Shown: piece after piece, positions 44,015 through 53,730 of the stretch
Numbering within the stretch: the first letter of the stretch is position 1
How the letters are laid out: each line of letters starts with the position of its first letter
Source of the DNA: Mycobacterium lentiflavum
Lineage (GTDB): Bacteria > Actinomycetota > Actinomycetes > Mycobacteriales > Mycobacteriaceae
Length of the DNA: 64,000 bases
Reading direction: 5' to 3'
Assembly (NCBI RefSeq): GCF_022374895.2
Contig: NZ_CP092423.2
Location: 930,001-994,000, forward strand
Made by a program: the position numbers and the translations under genes
Notes under the pieces: model-generated
Database searches by the model: none
What the model was told of the DNA's origin: nothing
Seen by the model: the letters and a program-made list of their open reading frames with translations, nothing else

Positions 44015-45280
44015 ATGCCGACGACTATCCTCGACCTGACTCGGGCGAATCCGGGCACGGAGTCTGAGCTTGTTCTTGCTGCTCTGACGGCTAGTGCAGG
44101 CCAGCCAACCACTTTGATCGGGTATGCACCGCAGCGCGAAGCTGTCCCGGCCGACGCCGACATCAATTTCATCGAATCCGACGGTTACCCGCCCAGCGTG
44201 GCGTCGGCTATTGCGACTGCCGTACGAAAGTTGTCCACCGATGATGCCCCGATCTCCGTATATTCCTTTCACCGGAGCGTGGTGCGGCGTGAGGAACCTG
44301 AACTCACAGGGTTGGGCTCTCACATCGCATTCCAAACCGGCGCTCGATTGTTGCCAGCCGTACCGCGCGCACGCCGAACTGACGAGTGGCCTAACGAGTT
44401 AATTGAGCTCGATGAGGCCCTTAAATATCTCCGCGAGGTGCTGACCGAAAGCGGCGCTACTCGAGAACCGATATATAAAGCAGCAATTCGCAATCTGCTG
44501 AAGGCGAAGAGCCATAAGTTTGACTCAAAGAGCGGGTTACCCGGTGCCGACACTCCAAACCTGATGACGATCCTGTTGAGTAATGCCGAAGAGCAGGGAA
44601 TGATCGATCAGATCGGAAGAGAGCCGTCAGTTCGTGTACGACTCAAGGGCGACTCAACAACCGCATCTCGATCAGATGTCGTAGTCGAATCGATAGAAGC
44701 GCCCGGTAAGCGTCGGTCGGATCTCTTCCAGAGCATTCTCATGGACGGAATCGGGTTATTTAGTGATGTTCGTGAGCTCTTCTTGGAGCGACTCGAAGAG
44801 ATTCTTGCTGCGCAGGTAGGCGCAAGAGAGCGCCCAGCAGGCGTAGTAGTTAAGCAGGCCATCAAGCGCACGCGGGAGGACGCTCCCGATACATTCTTTA
44901 GAAAATCTAATAGAGACCTTCCCAAAGATAAGTACCCTTGGCGCAAGCTTGAGGGATTTGCGCTACTGATCCTATCGCGCGCTGGCATCATCGTTGACGC
45001 GGACAAGGAACCTTTCTCTGACCCGAGTCCGTGGGCAGTTAAGAGTGGCGAATTCATTACATTGCCAGAGAATTGGAAAACTCGTGTGGATGGCGAACTG
45101 ATCTTAGAACTTGTTCGGGCGCAAGCTGAGGTAACTTGGGCGGATGGCGTAGATTTGGCAGGAGCTTTATGGTGCAATCGCGAAGACGAGTACATCGATC
45201 GGATTGATGCCGCAATTATGTATTTGACTGCCGAAAAGGGTCTGAAGGTAGCCCCAATCACAGGCATACTCGGCAATTAA
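44015..45280 (+). CDS. Unidentified 421-aa cargo protein
   Basis: No signal peptide or membrane helix. Three regions are apparent. Residues 1-125 are alpha/beta with conserved-looking ITVYSFHRS-type strands. Residues 130-210 (LKYLREVLTESGATREPIYKAAIRNLL...MTILLSNAEEQGMIDQIG) look like a winged helix. Residues 290-421 hold a second such unit (LPKDKYPWRKLEGFALLILSRAGIIV) plus a helical tail. OST-HTH/LOTUS-like RNA-binding modules are one possibility, by eye only. G+C is clearly lower than in the ribosomal genes. It ends 1 nt before the convergent transposase stop. ATG 44015 lacks a strong Shine-Dalgarno. Function unknown. Confidence 0.7.
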   Translation: MPTTILDLTRANPGTESELVLAALTASAGQPTTLIGYAPQREAVPADADINFIESDGYPPSVASAIATAVRKLSTDDAPISVYSFHRSVVRREEPELTGLGSHIAFQTGARLLPAVPRARRTDEWPNELIELDEALKYLREVLTESGATREPIYKAAIRNLLKAKSHKFDSKSGLPGADTPNLMTILLSNAEEQGMIDQIGREPSVRVRLKGDSTTASRSDVVVESIEAPGKRRSDLFQSILMDGIGLFSDVRELFLERLEEILAAQVGARERPAGVVVKQAIKRTREDAPDTFFRKSNRDLPKDKYPWRKLEGFALLILSRAGIIVDADKEPFSDPSPWAVKSGEFITLPENWKTRVDGELILELVRAQAEVTWADGVDLAGALWCNREDEYIDRIDAAIMYLTAEKGLKVAPITGILGN

Positions 45281-45281
45281 T

Positions 45282-46136
45282 CTAATCGAGTAGGGCGGCG
45301 ATGTCGCGGACTATCCAGACACGGTCGGCAACACCGGCTGCCATTGCGGGCGTCGTGGGACGACCGCCAGCAGCCTTGGTCAGAGTTGTGTGGGGCCGCG
45401 CGAAGTTGTAGAACATGTAGTGCATTGACACCGCGTGCGCGAGGTTCTCCACTTTTTTGCTGAAACCGTTGGACAGGCGGGTGAATCGGCGCATGCCCAT
45501 TCGCATGGTGAGGTTTTGGCGCTCCACGTACGAGGTGGAGACCTTGTCCATGTCGGGGTTGCCGTTGACCTTCCGAATGTCGATCCCGGTGCACACGGCG
45601 GGGCTGTAGCGGCGTTCGTTGAACTCGATGTCGGGCGACTCGTAGATTTTGTGCAGCTGCGCGTAGTCGATGTCACCGTGGAACACGCTCTCCACTGCAT
45701 TCACGTACAGCCGTAGACCGTCGGTGCTGAGCTGGACACGGTTGGCGAGTCGAGAGGCCAAGTCCCGGATGAACACTTCGGCGTCATATGCGCTGCGCTC
45801 ACCCACAAGCCAGGAGGGGACGAGTTTGGTGTCGGCGCAGATCGCCGTCCACGTCCACACATCGCCGTAGCCGAACTCGTCGCGGTGCTCTTGGGGCACA
45901 TTCTTCTGCTTGCTGTAACAGAAGCTCCAAATCTCGTCGCACTGAACGTTCGTGCAGGGCAAGTCAAATAGCGCTGCGGCTTGGTATTCGGCGCAGGCCC
46001 CACCCAAGTCCACCAACAACTTGGTGATGGTGTTCTTCGCGGCCCCGGTCACCCGCACGGTGGCGCGGATGCTCATGCCCTCGCACAAGCACGACACGAT
46101 CTGTGCCCGCTTGTCCGTGGAGAGCCTGTTGACCAT
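45282..46136 (-). CDS. IS1-family transposase, single reading frame
   Basis: 284 residues from ATG 46136 (ATG 46145 also possible). An N-terminal HTH of InsA type (RAQIVSCLCEGMSIRATVRVTGAAKNTITKLL) is fused to an InsB-like catalytic domain. Putative DDE residues: D67 (QCDEIW), D139 (STDGLRLY) and E205 (YVERQNLTMRMGMRRFTRLS). Classical IS1 makes this protein by ribosomal frameshifting between insA and insB; here it is one uninterrupted ORF. No short inverted repeats hug the gene, so it most likely serves the large transposon's ends. Confidence 0.88.
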   Translation of the reverse strand: MVNRLSTDKRAQIVSCLCEGMSIRATVRVTGAAKNTITKLLVDLGGACAEYQAAALFDLPCTNVQCDEIWSFCYSKQKNVPQEHRDEFGYGDVWTWTAICADTKLVPSWLVGERSAYDAEVFIRDLASRLANRVQLSTDGLRLYVNAVESVFHGDIDYAQLHKIYESPDIEFNERRYSPAVCTGIDIRKVNGNPDMDKVSTSYVERQNLTMRMGMRRFTRLSNGFSKKVENLAHAVSMHYMFYNFARPHTTLTKAAGGRPTTPAMAAGVADRVWIVRDIAALLD

Positions 46137-46175
46137 ACTGACCATTATGCGTGACCGCTCTACGATGAGTCAATA

Positions 46176-46195
46176 TAAAACGTGTACTAAAACGT
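46176..46195 (+). promoter_or_regulatory. Direct repeat in the transposase/regulator divergent gap
   Basis: TAAAACGT occurs at 46176-46183 and 46188-46195 (12-bp period), between the transposase gene and the divergent HTH-ImmA operon. It could be an operator for the HTH protein. Confidence 0.35.
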
Positions 46196-46230
46196 ACCCC
46201 AGTTTCCGCTTTGTCGGATACCATGGTCTC

Positions 46231-46881
46231 GTGCCACTAATGAATCTGGACAACGCCCGGGAGCTGCTAGCGCCCATCGCCGACGCTCTACTGGTCCAGC
46301 CGCGCAAGGCTGCCGTCAGCACATGGAACACCTTCGAGACCGAGAACCCCGCGGACGCGTCCGCGATCACCGCGACCACTCGGGCCGGGATGATCCACGA
46401 CTGGACCGTGCGCGAGGTTCGGCGCGCACTTGAACGCGACGACGTGAAGGGCCTCGCACGGGAGATGGACTCCAGGCTGGAGTTCTTCACGGTTGGCGTC
46501 GGCCAAGGAATGCTGGTGCGTTACAAGCTCACTGCCGCGGGGCAGCCGCGAAATGTCGCCACGGATGTTCAACGGCGCTTGGCGGTGCAGCAGTACGACG
46601 AAGAGGTCATGCGCGAGTTCGCGTTGGACGGCATGCCCGAGCCGCCAACCTTCGTCACTTGCGGGTACACCCTCGACGCCGACGGCAAGCTGGGCACCGT
46701 TTCGGTGCAGTGCGACTTCGGAAAAACAATTCTCTGGCGCTTAGTTGTCTGGGGTGACAGTGGCGAGGGCTTCGGCAACTTCGAGTCGCTGCCGGTCGAC
46801 CCCAATTGGACCCTGGACGCAACGGTCGTCCGATCCGCCAAGGAGGACAAGCAGCGCCCTGACGCCAGCTCGGAGGGATGA
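46231..46881 (+). CDS. Unidentified protein, first gene of the HTH-ImmA operon
   Basis: 216 residues from GTG 46231; ATG 46240 is an alternative. TACCAT at 46219-46224 lies 6 nt before the GTG with no Shine-Dalgarno, which fits a leaderless transcript. N-terminal helices (LDNARELLAPIADALLVQPRKAAVSTWNTF in outline) are followed by FFTVGVGQGMLVRYKLTA and a strand-rich C-terminus (TVSVQCDFGKTILWRLVVWGD). No family recognised. It overlaps the HTH-ImmA gene by 4 nt (ATGA), so the two act together. Confidence 0.65.
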   Translation: MPLMNLDNARELLAPIADALLVQPRKAAVSTWNTFETENPADASAITATTRAGMIHDWTVREVRRALERDDVKGLAREMDSRLEFFTVGVGQGMLVRYKLTAAGQPRNVATDVQRRLAVQQYDEEVMREFALDGMPEPPTFVTCGYTLDADGKLGTVSVQCDFGKTILWRLVVWGDSGEGFGNFESLPVDPNWTLDATVVRSAKEDKQRPDASSEG

Positions 46882-47948
46882 TGGACAAAAGGGTCAACTC
46901 TCAAGCCCTCATACTGGCGCGCGAAAGTCGTGGTCATAGTCAAAAACAGGTCGCGGATGGTGCTGGAGTAAGTCAGGAGCTCATTTCCAAGGCGGAGAAT
47001 GATCTCCGAAATCTCGGGGAAGAGCAGGTGGAGAAAATCGCTCGGTTCCTGGATTACCCGGCATTGCTCTTTTATGAGCCGGGTTTTTTGCGCGATGGCA
47101 CAAGCACATGCCTTTACCATCGCAAGCGCAAGACATTACCGGCAAAGGTATTGAGCCGCGTAAATGCGACTATGCATATTAGAAATATCAACGTGAACCA
47201 CATTTTGCATGGAATCGAAGTCATTGGGCCGAGACAGTTCCATACGCTTGATGTTGATGAATTCGGGTCGCCCGCGCTGGTCGCACGGGCGCTGCGGACA
47301 GCTTGGCGCGTCCCTGACGGTCCCATAGTGAACATGGTCGCCCTCATTGAGTCGGCTGGTGGGGTGATCGTCACGGCGCCGTTCGGGCACCGAAAACTCT
47401 TTGGAATGAGCTGCTGGACCAGTCGCAGTCATCCTCTATTTTATCTGAATTCCGAAATCCCAATGGCGGACTTGAGATGGACCATTGCACATGAACTCGG
47501 CCATCTTGTAATGCATGGATTTCCCACCGCTGGCGACATCGAAGCCGAGGCCGATGAGTTCGCGGCAGAATTCCTGACTCCAGCGGCAACGATAAAGCCC
47601 GACCTCAAGGGTTTGACGATTGAAAATGCTGGACGTCTCAAGATGCACTGGCGTGTTTCGATAAAGACGTTGATTCGTCGGGCCGAATCAGTGGGCGCTA
47701 TCACGCGAGAATATGCTATGCGGCTTTATAAGCAATACAGTGCTCGCGGATACAACGCAGCCGAACCCTATCCACTCAAGGATGAAATGCCGACGCTATT
47801 AAATCGCGCTATCCAAGTTCATCTGGAAGATCACAACTACACCCACGCCGAGCTACTGGAGGCGATACGGCTATCCGCTGAGGACGACTACCGAGAAGTC
47901 GGCGGGATGCCCCCAGGCAAAGGAGGGCTATCGGTCGTTCGCTCTTGA
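46878..47948 (+). CDS. HTH-ImmA/IrrE-type metallopeptidase regulator (cargo)
   Basis: 356 residues. XRE-type HTH at about residues 10-65 (ARESRGHSQKQVADGAGVSQELISKAEN). The C-terminal half holds the zinc-peptidase motif HELGHLVMH (HExxH) and the downstream EAEADEFAAEFLTPA expected of ImmA/IrrE (DUF955). Such fusions regulate mobile elements and phage by cleaving or replacing a repressor, and also occur as antitoxin-like components. Coupled by ATGA overlap to the upstream 216-aa gene. Its 3' end overlaps the convergent HicB-like gene by 21 nt. Confidence 0.88.
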   Translation: MMDKRVNSQALILARESRGHSQKQVADGAGVSQELISKAENDLRNLGEEQVEKIARFLDYPALLFYEPGFLRDGTSTCLYHRKRKTLPAKVLSRVNATMHIRNINVNHILHGIEVIGPRQFHTLDVDEFGSPALVARALRTAWRVPDGPIVNMVALIESAGGVIVTAPFGHRKLFGMSCWTSRSHPLFYLNSEIPMADLRWTIAHELGHLVMHGFPTAGDIEAEADEFAAEFLTPAATIKPDLKGLTIENAGRLKMHWRVSIKTLIRRAESVGAITREYAMRLYKQYSARGYNAAEPYPLKDEMPTLLNRAIQVHLEDHNYTHAELLEAIRLSAEDDYREVGGMPPGKGGLSVVRS

Positions 47949-48320
47949 CCAGCGCGTTTGTGCCGCCTTTTTGGCGGCAGCGGACCGCTGCTCGGGCGTC
48001 AGCTTGTCTGCTCGCGCCTTGCCGCCCTTCAAGCCACCCTTGCGGCCCAGTGCGACAGCCGCTGGGTCTTTATCGGCAGCAACGACGTTCTCCACCAGAC
48101 GTTCGATACCGGCGCGTGCTTTCGACTTATCGGCCTCAAGCCACGACAGCGACGGGAACTCTGCGCACAAGCCGACCCATTCGTTGTCTTCGTCGGACCA
48201 CTCGACCCGATACGTATACCTATCGGGCGTCTCGTCGGTCGCATCGCCGACGATGGACGCCGCCAAAGAATTAAGGTCGCGTGGGCGCTTCCGGGACCGA
48301 TCAGCCATACCGTCCATCAT
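47928..48320 (-). CDS. HicB-like antitoxin-type protein without HicA
   Basis: 130 residues from ATG 48320; ATG 48317 and 48308 are alternatives. The middle part (YTYRVEWSDEDNEWVGLCAEFPSLSWLEADKSKARAGIERLV in outline) matches the HicB partial RNase-H fold. The tail is basic and repetitive (ALGRKGGLKGGKARADKL, AAKKAAQTRWSRAN), a KGG-type DNA-contacting segment. No HicA toxin is adjacent. The gene starts 35 bp inside the right inverted repeat. Confidence 0.72.
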   Translation of the reverse strand: MMDGMADRSRKRPRDLNSLAASIVGDATDETPDRYTYRVEWSDEDNEWVGLCAEFPSLSWLEADKSKARAGIERLVENVVAADKDPAAVALGRKGGLKGGKARADKLTPEQRSAAAKKAAQTRWSRANDR

Positions 48321-48354
48321 CCCATCACCGCAGACCAGTGCCAGAATTACATCG

Positions 48355-48374
48355 CTTCAAACTGACCCACTACC
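48355..48374 (-). repeat. Transposon right terminal inverted repeat
   Basis: CTTCAAACTGACCCACTACC, the exact complement of the left end. Confidence 0.85.
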
Positions 48375-48382
48375 AGAATTCT
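48375..48382 (+). repeat. Target-site duplication, right copy
   Basis: AGAATTCT, identical to 42821-42828. Confidence 0.75.
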
Positions 48383-48700
48383 GCGGGATTTTGTTTGGGC
48401 CATGATCTAGGGCATACTGTTCGGGTTGCCTTGAGCCGGGTTCGCGCCTGGCCGGGCATACGACCAGCGCCCAAACGGGCGCGTCCGGTCCCATCCTTGG
48501 AGCGACTATTTTTGGCCGCGAACAAGGCTGCGTGAGGGTGACACGCCCGACCGCGGGGGCCGGTGAACCACGACAGGTAAACAGCGGCGCAGTATCCGGC
48601 GCGGCGCTCGATCGGCCCCAGACGGGCCGGGTCGAGTCGGCGCGTCGGGGGCACCAGGCCCGGACATCCGGGCCTCCAGAGGAGTGAGGGTAGGAGAAGC
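48383..48700 (+). promoter_or_regulatory. S10 operon promoter and leader
   Basis: Starts right after the transposon's target duplication. A candidate promoter is TTGTTT, 16 bp, CATACT (about 48391-48418). About 280 nt of GC-rich leader follows, with several possible hairpins (the CCGGGCCTGG segments around 48650-48680), and ends in GGAGTGAGGGTAGGAGAAGC before rpsJ. Autoregulation by L4 is known in some bacteria; I cannot show it here. Confidence 0.5.
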
Positions 48701-49006
48701 GTGGCGGGACAGAAGATCCGCATCAGGCTTAAGGCCTACGACCATGAGGCTATTGACGCCTCGGCGCGCAAGATCGTCGAGACCGTCGTCCGTACGGGTG
48801 CCAGCGTCGTAGGGCCGGTGCCGCTGCCGACCGAGAAGAATGTGTATTGCGTCATCCGCTCCCCGCACAAGTACAAGGACTCGCGGGAGCACTTCGAGAT
48901 GCGCACCCACAAGCGGTTGATCGACATTCTTGATCCGACGCCGAAGACCGTTGACGCACTGATGCGTATCGATCTTCCGGCCAGTGTCGACGTCAACATC
49001 CAGTAG
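48701..49006 (+). CDS. rpsJ: 30S ribosomal protein S10
   Basis: 101 residues, GTG start. Component of the 30S head, and NusE in antitermination. Intact family blocks [15 protein letters not shown] and the C-terminal [15 protein letters not shown]. First gene of the S10 operon; rplC follows after 15 nt. Confidence 0.98.
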   Translation: MAGQKIRIRLKAYDHEAIDASARKIVETVVRTGASVVGPVPLPTEKNVYCVIRSPHKYKDSREHFEMRTHKRLIDILDPTPKTVDALMRIDLPASVDVNIQ

Positions 49007-49021
49007 GGGACCGGCGAACTC

Positions 49022-49675
49022 ATGGCAAGAAAAGGCATTCTGGGTACCAAGCTGGGCATGACGCAGGTGTTCGACGAGAACAACCGGGTCGTGCCGGTGA
49101 CGGTGGTCAAGGCGGGGCCCAACGTGGTCACGCGCATCCGCACCCCGGAACTCGACGGCTACAGCGCCGTGCAGTTGGCCTACGGCGAAATCAGCCCGCG
49201 GAAGGTCAACAAGCCCGTCACGGGGCAGTACACCGCCGCGGGCGTCAACCCGCGCCGTCACCTGGCTGAGCTGCGTCTGGACAATCCCGAGGCGGCCGCC
49301 GAGTACGAGGTCGGCCAGGAGCTGACGGCGGAGATCTTCGCCGACGGAGCCTATGTCGACGTGACCGGTACCTCCAAGGGCAAGGGCTTCGCCGGCACCA
49401 TGAAGCGCCACGGCTTCCGTGGCCAGGGCGCCAGCCACGGTGCCCAGGCGGTGCACCGTCGTCCCGGTTCCATCGGCGGTTGCGCCACTCCAGCGCGCGT
49501 CTTCAAGGGCACGCGGATGGCGGGCCGGATGGGTAACGACCGGGTGACCGTGCAGAACCTGGTGGTGCACAAGGTCGATGCCGAGAACGGTGTGCTGTTG
49601 ATCAAGGGTGCGGTCCCCGGCCGCACCGGCGGGCTCGTTGTGGTTCGCACCGCGATCAAACGAGGTGAGAAGTAA
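49022..49675 (+). CDS. rplC: 50S ribosomal protein L3
   Basis: 217 residues. Binds near the 3' end of 23S rRNA and the peptidyl-transferase centre through its long loop ([26 protein letters not shown] in outline). TAA overlaps the rplD start by one base. Confidence 0.97.
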   Translation: MARKGILGTKLGMTQVFDENNRVVPVTVVKAGPNVVTRIRTPELDGYSAVQLAYGEISPRKVNKPVTGQYTAAGVNPRRHLAELRLDNPEAAAEYEVGQELTAEIFADGAYVDVTGTSKGKGFAGTMKRHGFRGQGASHGAQAVHRRPGSIGGCATPARVFKGTRMAGRMGNDRVTVQNLVVHKVDAENGVLLIKGAVPGRTGGLVVVRTAIKRGEK

Positions 49676-50361
49676 TGGCAGCGGTAAAGATTGACGTCAA
49701 GACGCCGGACGGCAAGGTCGACGGCTCCATCGAGCTGCCCGCCGAATTGTTCGACGCCCCAGCCAATATCGCGTTGATGCACCAGGTCGTCACCGCGCAG
49801 CGCGCGGCGGCTCGCCAGGGCACGCACTCGACCAAGACGCGTGGCGAGGTCAGCGGTGGTGGCCGCAAGCCCTACCGGCAGAAGGGCACCGGACGTGCGC
49901 GGCAGGGTTCGACGCGTGCTCCGCAGTTCACTGGTGGTGGCACCGTGCATGGCCCCAAGCCGCGCGACTACAGCCAGCGCACGCCGAAGAAGATGATCGC
50001 CGCCGCGTTGCGCGGGGCGCTGTCCGACCGGGCCCGCAACGGCCGCATCCACGCGGTGACCGAGCTGGTGTCGGGTCAGACTCCGTCGACCAAGAGCGCC
50101 AAGGCATTTCTGAACACGCTGACCGATCGCAAGCAGGTGCTGGTCGTCATCGGCAGCACCGACGAGGCCGGTGCCAAGAGCGTGCGCAACCTGCCAGGTG
50201 TGCACATCCTGGCGCCGGGTCAGCTCAACACCTATGACGTGCTGCGTGCCGACGACGTGGTGTTCAGCGTCGAGGCGCTCAACGCCTACATCGCGGCCGC
50301 AACGGGCAGTGCAGAAAACAACGATGGGGCTGACAACAACGATGTGGAGGTTTCGGCCTGA
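49675..50361 (+). CDS. rplD: 50S ribosomal protein L4
   Basis: 228 residues. The internal loop [20 protein letters not shown]...[16 protein letters not shown] (in outline) lines the exit tunnel, where macrolides bind, and is intact. A short Asn/Asp-rich tail. Overlaps both neighbours by one base. Confidence 0.97.
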   Translation: MAAVKIDVKTPDGKVDGSIELPAELFDAPANIALMHQVVTAQRAAARQGTHSTKTRGEVSGGGRKPYRQKGTGRARQGSTRAPQFTGGGTVHGPKPRDYSQRTPKKMIAAALRGALSDRARNGRIHAVTELVSGQTPSTKSAKAFLNTLTDRKQVLVVIGSTDEAGAKSVRNLPGVHILAPGQLNTYDVLRADDVVFSVEALNAYIAAATGSAENNDGADNNDVEVSA

Positions 50362-50663
50362 TGGCGACCGTCACTGACCCACGCGACATCATCCTGGCTC
50401 CGGTCATCTCGGAGAAGTCCTACGGACTGCTCGACGACAACGTGTACACCTTTGTGGTGCACCCCGATTCGAACAAGACGCAGATCAAGATCGCTATCGA
50501 GAAGATCTTCTCCGTCAAGGTCGCATCGGTGAACACCGCGAACCGTCAGGGCAAGCGGAAACGCAGCCGGACCGGGTTCGGCAAGCGCAAGGGCACCAAG
50601 CGCGCGATTGTCACCCTGGCCGCGGGCAGCAAGCCGATTGACCTGTTCGGAGCACCGGCCTAG
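50361..50663 (+). CDS. rplW: 50S ribosomal protein L23
   Basis: 100 residues. Sits at the tunnel exit and docks trigger factor and SRP. Conserved [19 protein letters not shown] and [17 protein letters not shown]. Its start overlaps the rplD stop (TGATG). Confidence 0.97.
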   Translation: MATVTDPRDIILAPVISEKSYGLLDDNVYTFVVHPDSNKTQIKIAIEKIFSVKVASVNTANRQGKRKRSRTGFGKRKGTKRAIVTLAAGSKPIDLFGAPA

Positions 50664-50692
50664 CCGCGCGCGAGAGAAAGACCTGATAAGAC

Positions 50693-51535
50693 ATGGCAAT
50701 TCGCAAATACAAGCCGACGACCCCCGGTCGTCGCGGCGCGAGCGTATCCGACTTCGCCGAGATCACTCGGACGGAGCCGGAGAAGTCGTTGGTGCGCCCG
50801 CTGCACGGTCATGGCGGACGTAATGCCCACGGCCGCATCACCACTCGTCACAAGGGCGGTGGCCACAAGCGGGCCTACCGGGTGATCGACTTCCGGCGCA
50901 ACGACAAGGACGGCGTCAACGCCAAGGTCGCACAAATCGAGTACGACCCGAACCGCACCGCCAACATCGCGCTGCTGCACTTCCTGGATGGGGAGAAGCG
51001 CTACATCATTGCCCCGCTTGGTCTCTCGCAGGGCGACGTCGTGGAGTCCGGCGCCAACGCCGACATCAAGCCGGGTAACAACCTGCCGCTGCGCAACATC
51101 CCGGCCGGTACCTTGGTCCACGCCGTGGAGTTGCGGCCGGGCGGTGGCGCCAAGATGGCGCGGTCGGCCGGATCCAGCATCCAGTTGCTCGGTAAAGAGG
51201 GCACCTACGCGTCGCTGCGGATGCCCAGCGGTGAGATCCGCCGCGTCGACGTGCGCTGCCGCGCAACTGTCGGCGAGGTGGGCAACGCCGAGCAGGCGAA
51301 CATCAACTGGGGCAAGGCCGGTCGTATGCGATGGAAGGGCAAGCGCCCGACCGTCCGTGGAGTCGTGATGAACCCGGTCGACCACCCGCACGGTGGTGGT
51401 GAAGGTAAGACCTCTGGTGGTCGCCACCCGGTCAGCCCGTGGGGTAAGCCTGAGGGCCGTACCCGTCAGCCGAACAAGGCCAGTAACAAGCTCATTGTCC
51501 GACGCCGGCGCACCGGCAAGAAGCACGGTCGCTAG
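50693..51535 (+). CDS. rplB: 50S ribosomal protein L2
   Basis: 280 residues. Core 23S rRNA-binding protein near the peptidyl-transferase centre. C-terminal [21 protein letters not shown] (in outline), with the conserved His, is present. A MIRU-like repeat separates it from rpsS. Confidence 0.98.
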   Translation: MAIRKYKPTTPGRRGASVSDFAEITRTEPEKSLVRPLHGHGGRNAHGRITTRHKGGGHKRAYRVIDFRRNDKDGVNAKVAQIEYDPNRTANIALLHFLDGEKRYIIAPLGLSQGDVVESGANADIKPGNNLPLRNIPAGTLVHAVELRPGGGAKMARSAGSSIQLLGKEGTYASLRMPSGEIRRVDVRCRATVGEVGNAEQANINWGKAGRMRWKGKRPTVRGVVMNPVDHPHGGGEGKTSGGRHPVSPWGKPEGRTRQPNKASNKLIVRRRRTGKKHGR

Positions 51536-51543
51536 CGCGTGAT

Positions 51544-51589
51544 GACGATGCAGAGCGCGCAGCGCGATGAGAAGGAATCGCGCCTATGA
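51544..51589 (+). repeat. MIRU-like repeat between rplB and rpsS
   Basis: Shorter relative of the repeats at 14977 and 36300. It begins GACGATGCAGAGCGCGCAGC and continues GCGATGAGAAGGA...GCGCCTATGAC. It lacks the central ACCTCCCGCTTGCGG block. The short frame opened by its ATG stops before rpsS, so it may couple translation. Confidence 0.6.
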
Positions 51590-51608
51590 CTGAAGTCGAG
51601 GAGTAGCA

Positions 51609-51886
51609 ATGCCACGCAGCCTGAAAAAGGGACCGTTCGTCGACGACCACCTGCTCAAGAAGGTGGACGTGCAGAACGAGAAGAACAGCAAGCAGGTCAT
51701 CAAGACCTGGTCGCGTCGTTCGACGATCATTCCCGACTTCATCGGCCACACCTTTGCGGTGCACGACGGTCGCAAGCACGTCCCGGTGTTCGTCACCGAG
51801 GCGATGGTCGGCCACAAGCTCGGTGAGTTCGCGCCGACGCGCACCTTCAAGGGGCACATCAAGGACGACCGGAAGGCCAAACGGCG

Positions 51887-51890
<4 letters not shown>
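51609..51890 (+). CDS. rpsS: 30S ribosomal protein S19
   Basis: 93 residues. 30S head protein contacting S13 and 16S rRNA. Conserved [19 protein letters not shown] and [16 protein letters not shown]. Overlaps rplV by 4 nt (ATGA). Confidence 0.98.
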
Positions 51891-53310
<1,420 letters not shown>

Positions 53311-53313
53311 ATC

Positions 53314-53730
53314 ATGTTGATTCCCCGCAGAGTTAAGCACCGCAAGCAACACCATCCACGCCAGCGTGGCATCGCCAGCGGTGGCACGGAAGTGAACTTC
53401 GGCGATTACGGCATCCAGGCCCTCGAGCACGCCTACGTCACCAACCGGCAGATCGAGTCGGCCCGTATCGCGATCAACCGGCACATCAAGCGCGGTGGCA
53501 AGGTGTGGATCAACGTCTTCCCCGACCGTCCGCTGACCAAGAAGCCCGCCGAAACCCGGATGGGTTCCGGTAAGGGCTCGCCCGAGTGGTGGGTGGTCAA
53601 CGTCAAGCCGGGCCGGGTGCTGTTCGAACTCAGCTACCCCAACGAGCAGACCGCTCGCGAGGCGCTCACCCGAGCAATCCACAAGCTGCCGATCAAGGCA
53701 CGCATCATCACCCGAGAGGATCAGTTCTGA
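53314..53730 (+). CDS. rplP: 50S ribosomal protein L16
   Basis: 138 residues. Binds near the A site and organises 5S/23S rRNA contacts. [19 protein letters not shown] and [20 protein letters not shown] are typical. Overlaps rpmC by one base. Confidence 0.98.
   Translation: MLIPRRVKHRKQHHPRQRGIASGGTEVNFGDYGIQALEHAYVTNRQIESARIAINRHIKRGGKVWINVFPDRPLTKKPAETRMGSGKGSPEWWVVNVKPGRVLFELSYPNEQTAREALTRAIHKLPIKARIITREDQF

Larger units (their letters stand above)
42829..48374 (+). mobile_element. 5.5-kb IS1-family transposon with cargo genes
   Basis: The left end GGTAGTGGGTCAGTTTGAAG (42829-42848) is repeated as an exact inverted copy at 48355-48374, and both are flanked outside by AGAATTCT (8-bp target duplication). 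IS1-family ends also begin GG..., and the family makes duplications of about 8-10 bp. The only transposase gene inside (45282-46136, minus) is IS1-type. Cargo: small basic protein genes, a 46-aa membrane peptide, an unidentified 421-aa protein, a two-gene operon ending in HTH-ImmA, and a HicB-like protein. Several cargo genes have lower G+C than the surrounding chromosome. It lies between the TetR gene and the S10 operon. Confidence 0.85.

Noticed and set aside
45282..46145. A separate small IS just around the transposase gene
   Set aside because: No short inverted repeats or duplication directly around it; the gene ends 1 nt from the cargo gene, so the 20-bp ends of the large element are the better match.
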